Shown: positions 62,813-64,000 of the stretch, in pieces
How positions within the stretch are numbered: the stretch's first letter is position 1
How the letters are laid out: each line of letters begins with the position of its first letter
Assembly (NCBI RefSeq): GCF_900476375.1
Contig: NZ_UPPP01000070.1
Span: forward strand, 21,957 to 85,956
DNA: 64,000 nt
Direction of reading: 5' to 3'
DNA from: Allolucifera butyrica
GTDB taxonomy: Bacteria > Bacillota > Negativicutes > Sporomusales > UPPP01
The notes under the pieces: generated by a model
Seen by the model: only the letters and a program-made list of their open reading frames with translations
Databases searched by the model: none
Told to the model about the DNA's origin: nothing
Made by a program: the position numbers and the translations under genes

Positions 62813-63598
62813 ATGGAAATCGTAGTATGTGTCAAGCAAGTACCTGACACCACGGAAGTAAAAATCGATCCCGCGACAAACACGCTGGTGCGCCAGGGGG
62901 TGCCCAGCATTGTCAATCCCTTTGACAAGAACGCGGTCGAAGCGGCCTTGCAGTTGAAGGAAAAACATGGCGGCAAAGTAACGGTCCTTTCCATGGGACC
63001 GCCGCAGGCAAAAGATGCCCTGAAGGAATGTCTGGCCATGGGGGCGGATGAAGCCATTCTGCTGAGCGACCGGGCTTTCGGCGGGGCCGATACACTGGCT
63101 ACCAGCCATACCCTGGCTGCCGGCATTAAAAAAATGGGCAACGTGGATGTCATCTTCTGCGGCAAACAGGCCATTGACGGTGATACTGCCCAGGTCGGGC
63201 CGGAAATTGCCGAACATCTCGGCATTGCGCAGGTAACCTATGTGGCCAAGGTGGAAGTGAACGACGGGGTTGTCCGGGTGGAACGGGAACAGGAAGAAGG
63301 CTATGAAGTCATTGAAACCTCCCTGCCGGTCTTGCTAAGTGTTGTTAAATCCATTAACGAACCGCGGTATCCCACGGTGAAAAACACGATGAAAGCCAAT
63401 CGCAAGGAAATTCCGGTATGGACCGCCACCGATGTCGAGGTGGAACCGGGACTCATCGGCTTAAAGGGGTCTCCGACCCAGGTGCGGCGTATCTTCACCC
63501 CCAAACAGCGCGTGCAGGGGGAAATGATTAAGGCCGAGACGCCGCGGGAAGCCGCTGCCTTACTGGCGCGCAAACTGACGGAAGCAAAGATTATCTAA
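62813..63598 (+). CDS. etfB: Electron transfer flavoprotein beta subunit
   Basis: A 261-residue EtfB. Landmarks: VCVKQVPDTTEVKID at the N-terminus, NPFDKNAVEAALQLKE near 40, VTVLSMGPPQAKDALKECLAMGAD near 57-80 and FCGKQAIDGDTAQVGPEIAEHL near 120-140, the nucleotide and FAD region. This is the NADH-dependent bifurcating-type length and sequence style. TAGGAGGATTACAAA ATG. Followed after 17 bases by etfA. Confidence 0.95.
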   Translation: MEIVVCVKQVPDTTEVKIDPATNTLVRQGVPSIVNPFDKNAVEAALQLKEKHGGKVTVLSMGPPQAKDALKECLAMGADEAILLSDRAFGGADTLATSHTLAAGIKKMGNVDVIFCGKQAIDGDTAQVGPEIAEHLGIAQVTYVAKVEVNDGVVRVEREQEEGYEVIETSLPVLLSVVKSINEPRYPTVKNTMKANRKEIPVWTATDVEVEPGLIGLKGSPTQVRRIFTPKQRVQGEMIKAETPREAAALLARKLTEAKII

Positions 63599-63615
63599 TG
63601 GGAGTGGAAAAATAA

Positions 63616-64000
63616 ATGGCTGTTGTAGTAAAAAAAGCGGAATGTATTGGCTGCGGCGCCTGTGTGGGCACCTGTCCGTTCGGCGCCATCGAAATGCGGG
63701 AGGACAAGGCGTTTATCACCGAGGCCTGTACGGCCTGCGGCGCGTGTATCGATGTCTGTCCCGTCGGGGCGATTGTCCGGGAAACGGAAGAAAAGAACGT
63801 GGCCATGGATAAGGCGGAATACAAGGGCGTCTGGGTGTATGTGGAACAAGTGGGCGGACAGGCCCGCAATGTAGCGCATGAACTTCTGGGCCAGGGAAGG
63901 CTGCTGGCGGATGCGCTGGGGCAGGAACTGGCCGGCGTGATCATCGGGGAACAGGTGGCAGGGCTGGCAAAAGAAGTCTTTGCCAACGGGGCCGATAAAG
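63616..64000 (+). CDS. etfA: Electron transfer flavoprotein alpha subunit with N-terminal ferredoxin domain, cut by window
   Basis: The first 128 residues are present. They begin with a 2x[4Fe-4S] ferredoxin module: Cys10, 13, 16, 20 (CIGCGACVGTC) and Cys38, 41, 44, 48 (CTACGACIDVC), followed by the start of the EtfA domain (VWVYVEQVGGQARNVAHELLG). The ferredoxin extension occurs on EtfA of anaerobes, where it can carry low-potential electrons in or out of the bifurcating complex. The FAD domain lies beyond the window. ATG preceded by GGGAGTGG. Confidence 0.93.
   Translation, partial: MAVVVKKAECIGCGACVGTCPFGAIEMREDKAFITEACTACGACIDVCPVGAIVRETEEKNVAMDKAEYKGVWVYVEQVGGQARNVAHELLGQGRLLADALGQELAGVIIGEQVAGLAKEVFANGADK

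Overview
The window reads as a chromosome segment of an anaerobic diderm Firmicute, most likely a Negativicute of the Sporomusaceae type. The main reasons are an SLH-domain porin of the OmpM type (signal peptide, one SLH domain, coiled coil, beta-barrel ending in Phe), a SpoVB-like flippase, an SAM-I riboswitch, a tyrosine T-box leader and strong AGGAGG ribosome binding sites, together with oxygen-sensitive enzymes (AsrABC, radical SAM, ferredoxin-fused EtfA). Genus is inference. No rRNA, tRNA, CRISPR array, prophage or transposase gene was seen.

Layout. 1-5 kb: 3' truncated zwf on the minus strand, a nitroreductase, a class V aminotransferase and a receiver-GGDEF protein with altered motifs. 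5-8.5 kb: ompM and an FAD oxidoreductase with a BFD-type Fe-S tail. 8.6-15.2 kb: a LevR-type sigma-54 activator followed by a consensus sigma-54 promoter and a beta-glucoside PTS (IIC-IIB-IIA) with 6-phospho-beta-glucosidase. 15.2-19.2 kb: SAM riboswitch-metQ, then asrABC (dissimilatory sulfite reductase) behind a Crp/Fnr-type palindrome that doubles as the metQ terminator. 19.2-29.4 kb: isochorismatase-fold hydrolase, lrgAB, gluQRS, a GGDEF-EAL protein, arginase, an M20 peptidase, a radical SAM protein and T-box-tyrS. 29.6-34.5 kb: ABC-F ATPase, DJ-1/PfpI protein, an FMN glutamate-synthase-like protein and an EamA transporter.

34.7-44 kb is a pentose region: ROK regulator, araA, a chemoreceptor and a ChvE-type sugar ABC transporter, with similar AT-rich palindromes in front of several of these genes. 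44-47.3 kb is a pantothenate operon (DUF2520 protein, panB, panC, panD) preceded by a 200-nt structured leader ending in a terminator, which is a riboswitch candidate. 47.3-58.3 kb holds assorted metabolic, chemotaxis and membrane genes, a small holin-like toxin frame and a nested repeat. 58.7-64 kb is an acyl-CoA operon (CoA-transferase, thiolase, acyl-CoA dehydrogenase, EtfB, ferredoxin-fused EtfA, cut by the window end) behind a perfect sigma-54 promoter with an upstream cluster of GTGTACA-like boxes.

The most interesting points are non-coding: the two sigma-54 promoters, the Crp-like operator/terminator, the pan leader, the shared ROK-type palindromes, and three families of dispersed short repeats, one of which appears to be inserted inside another.
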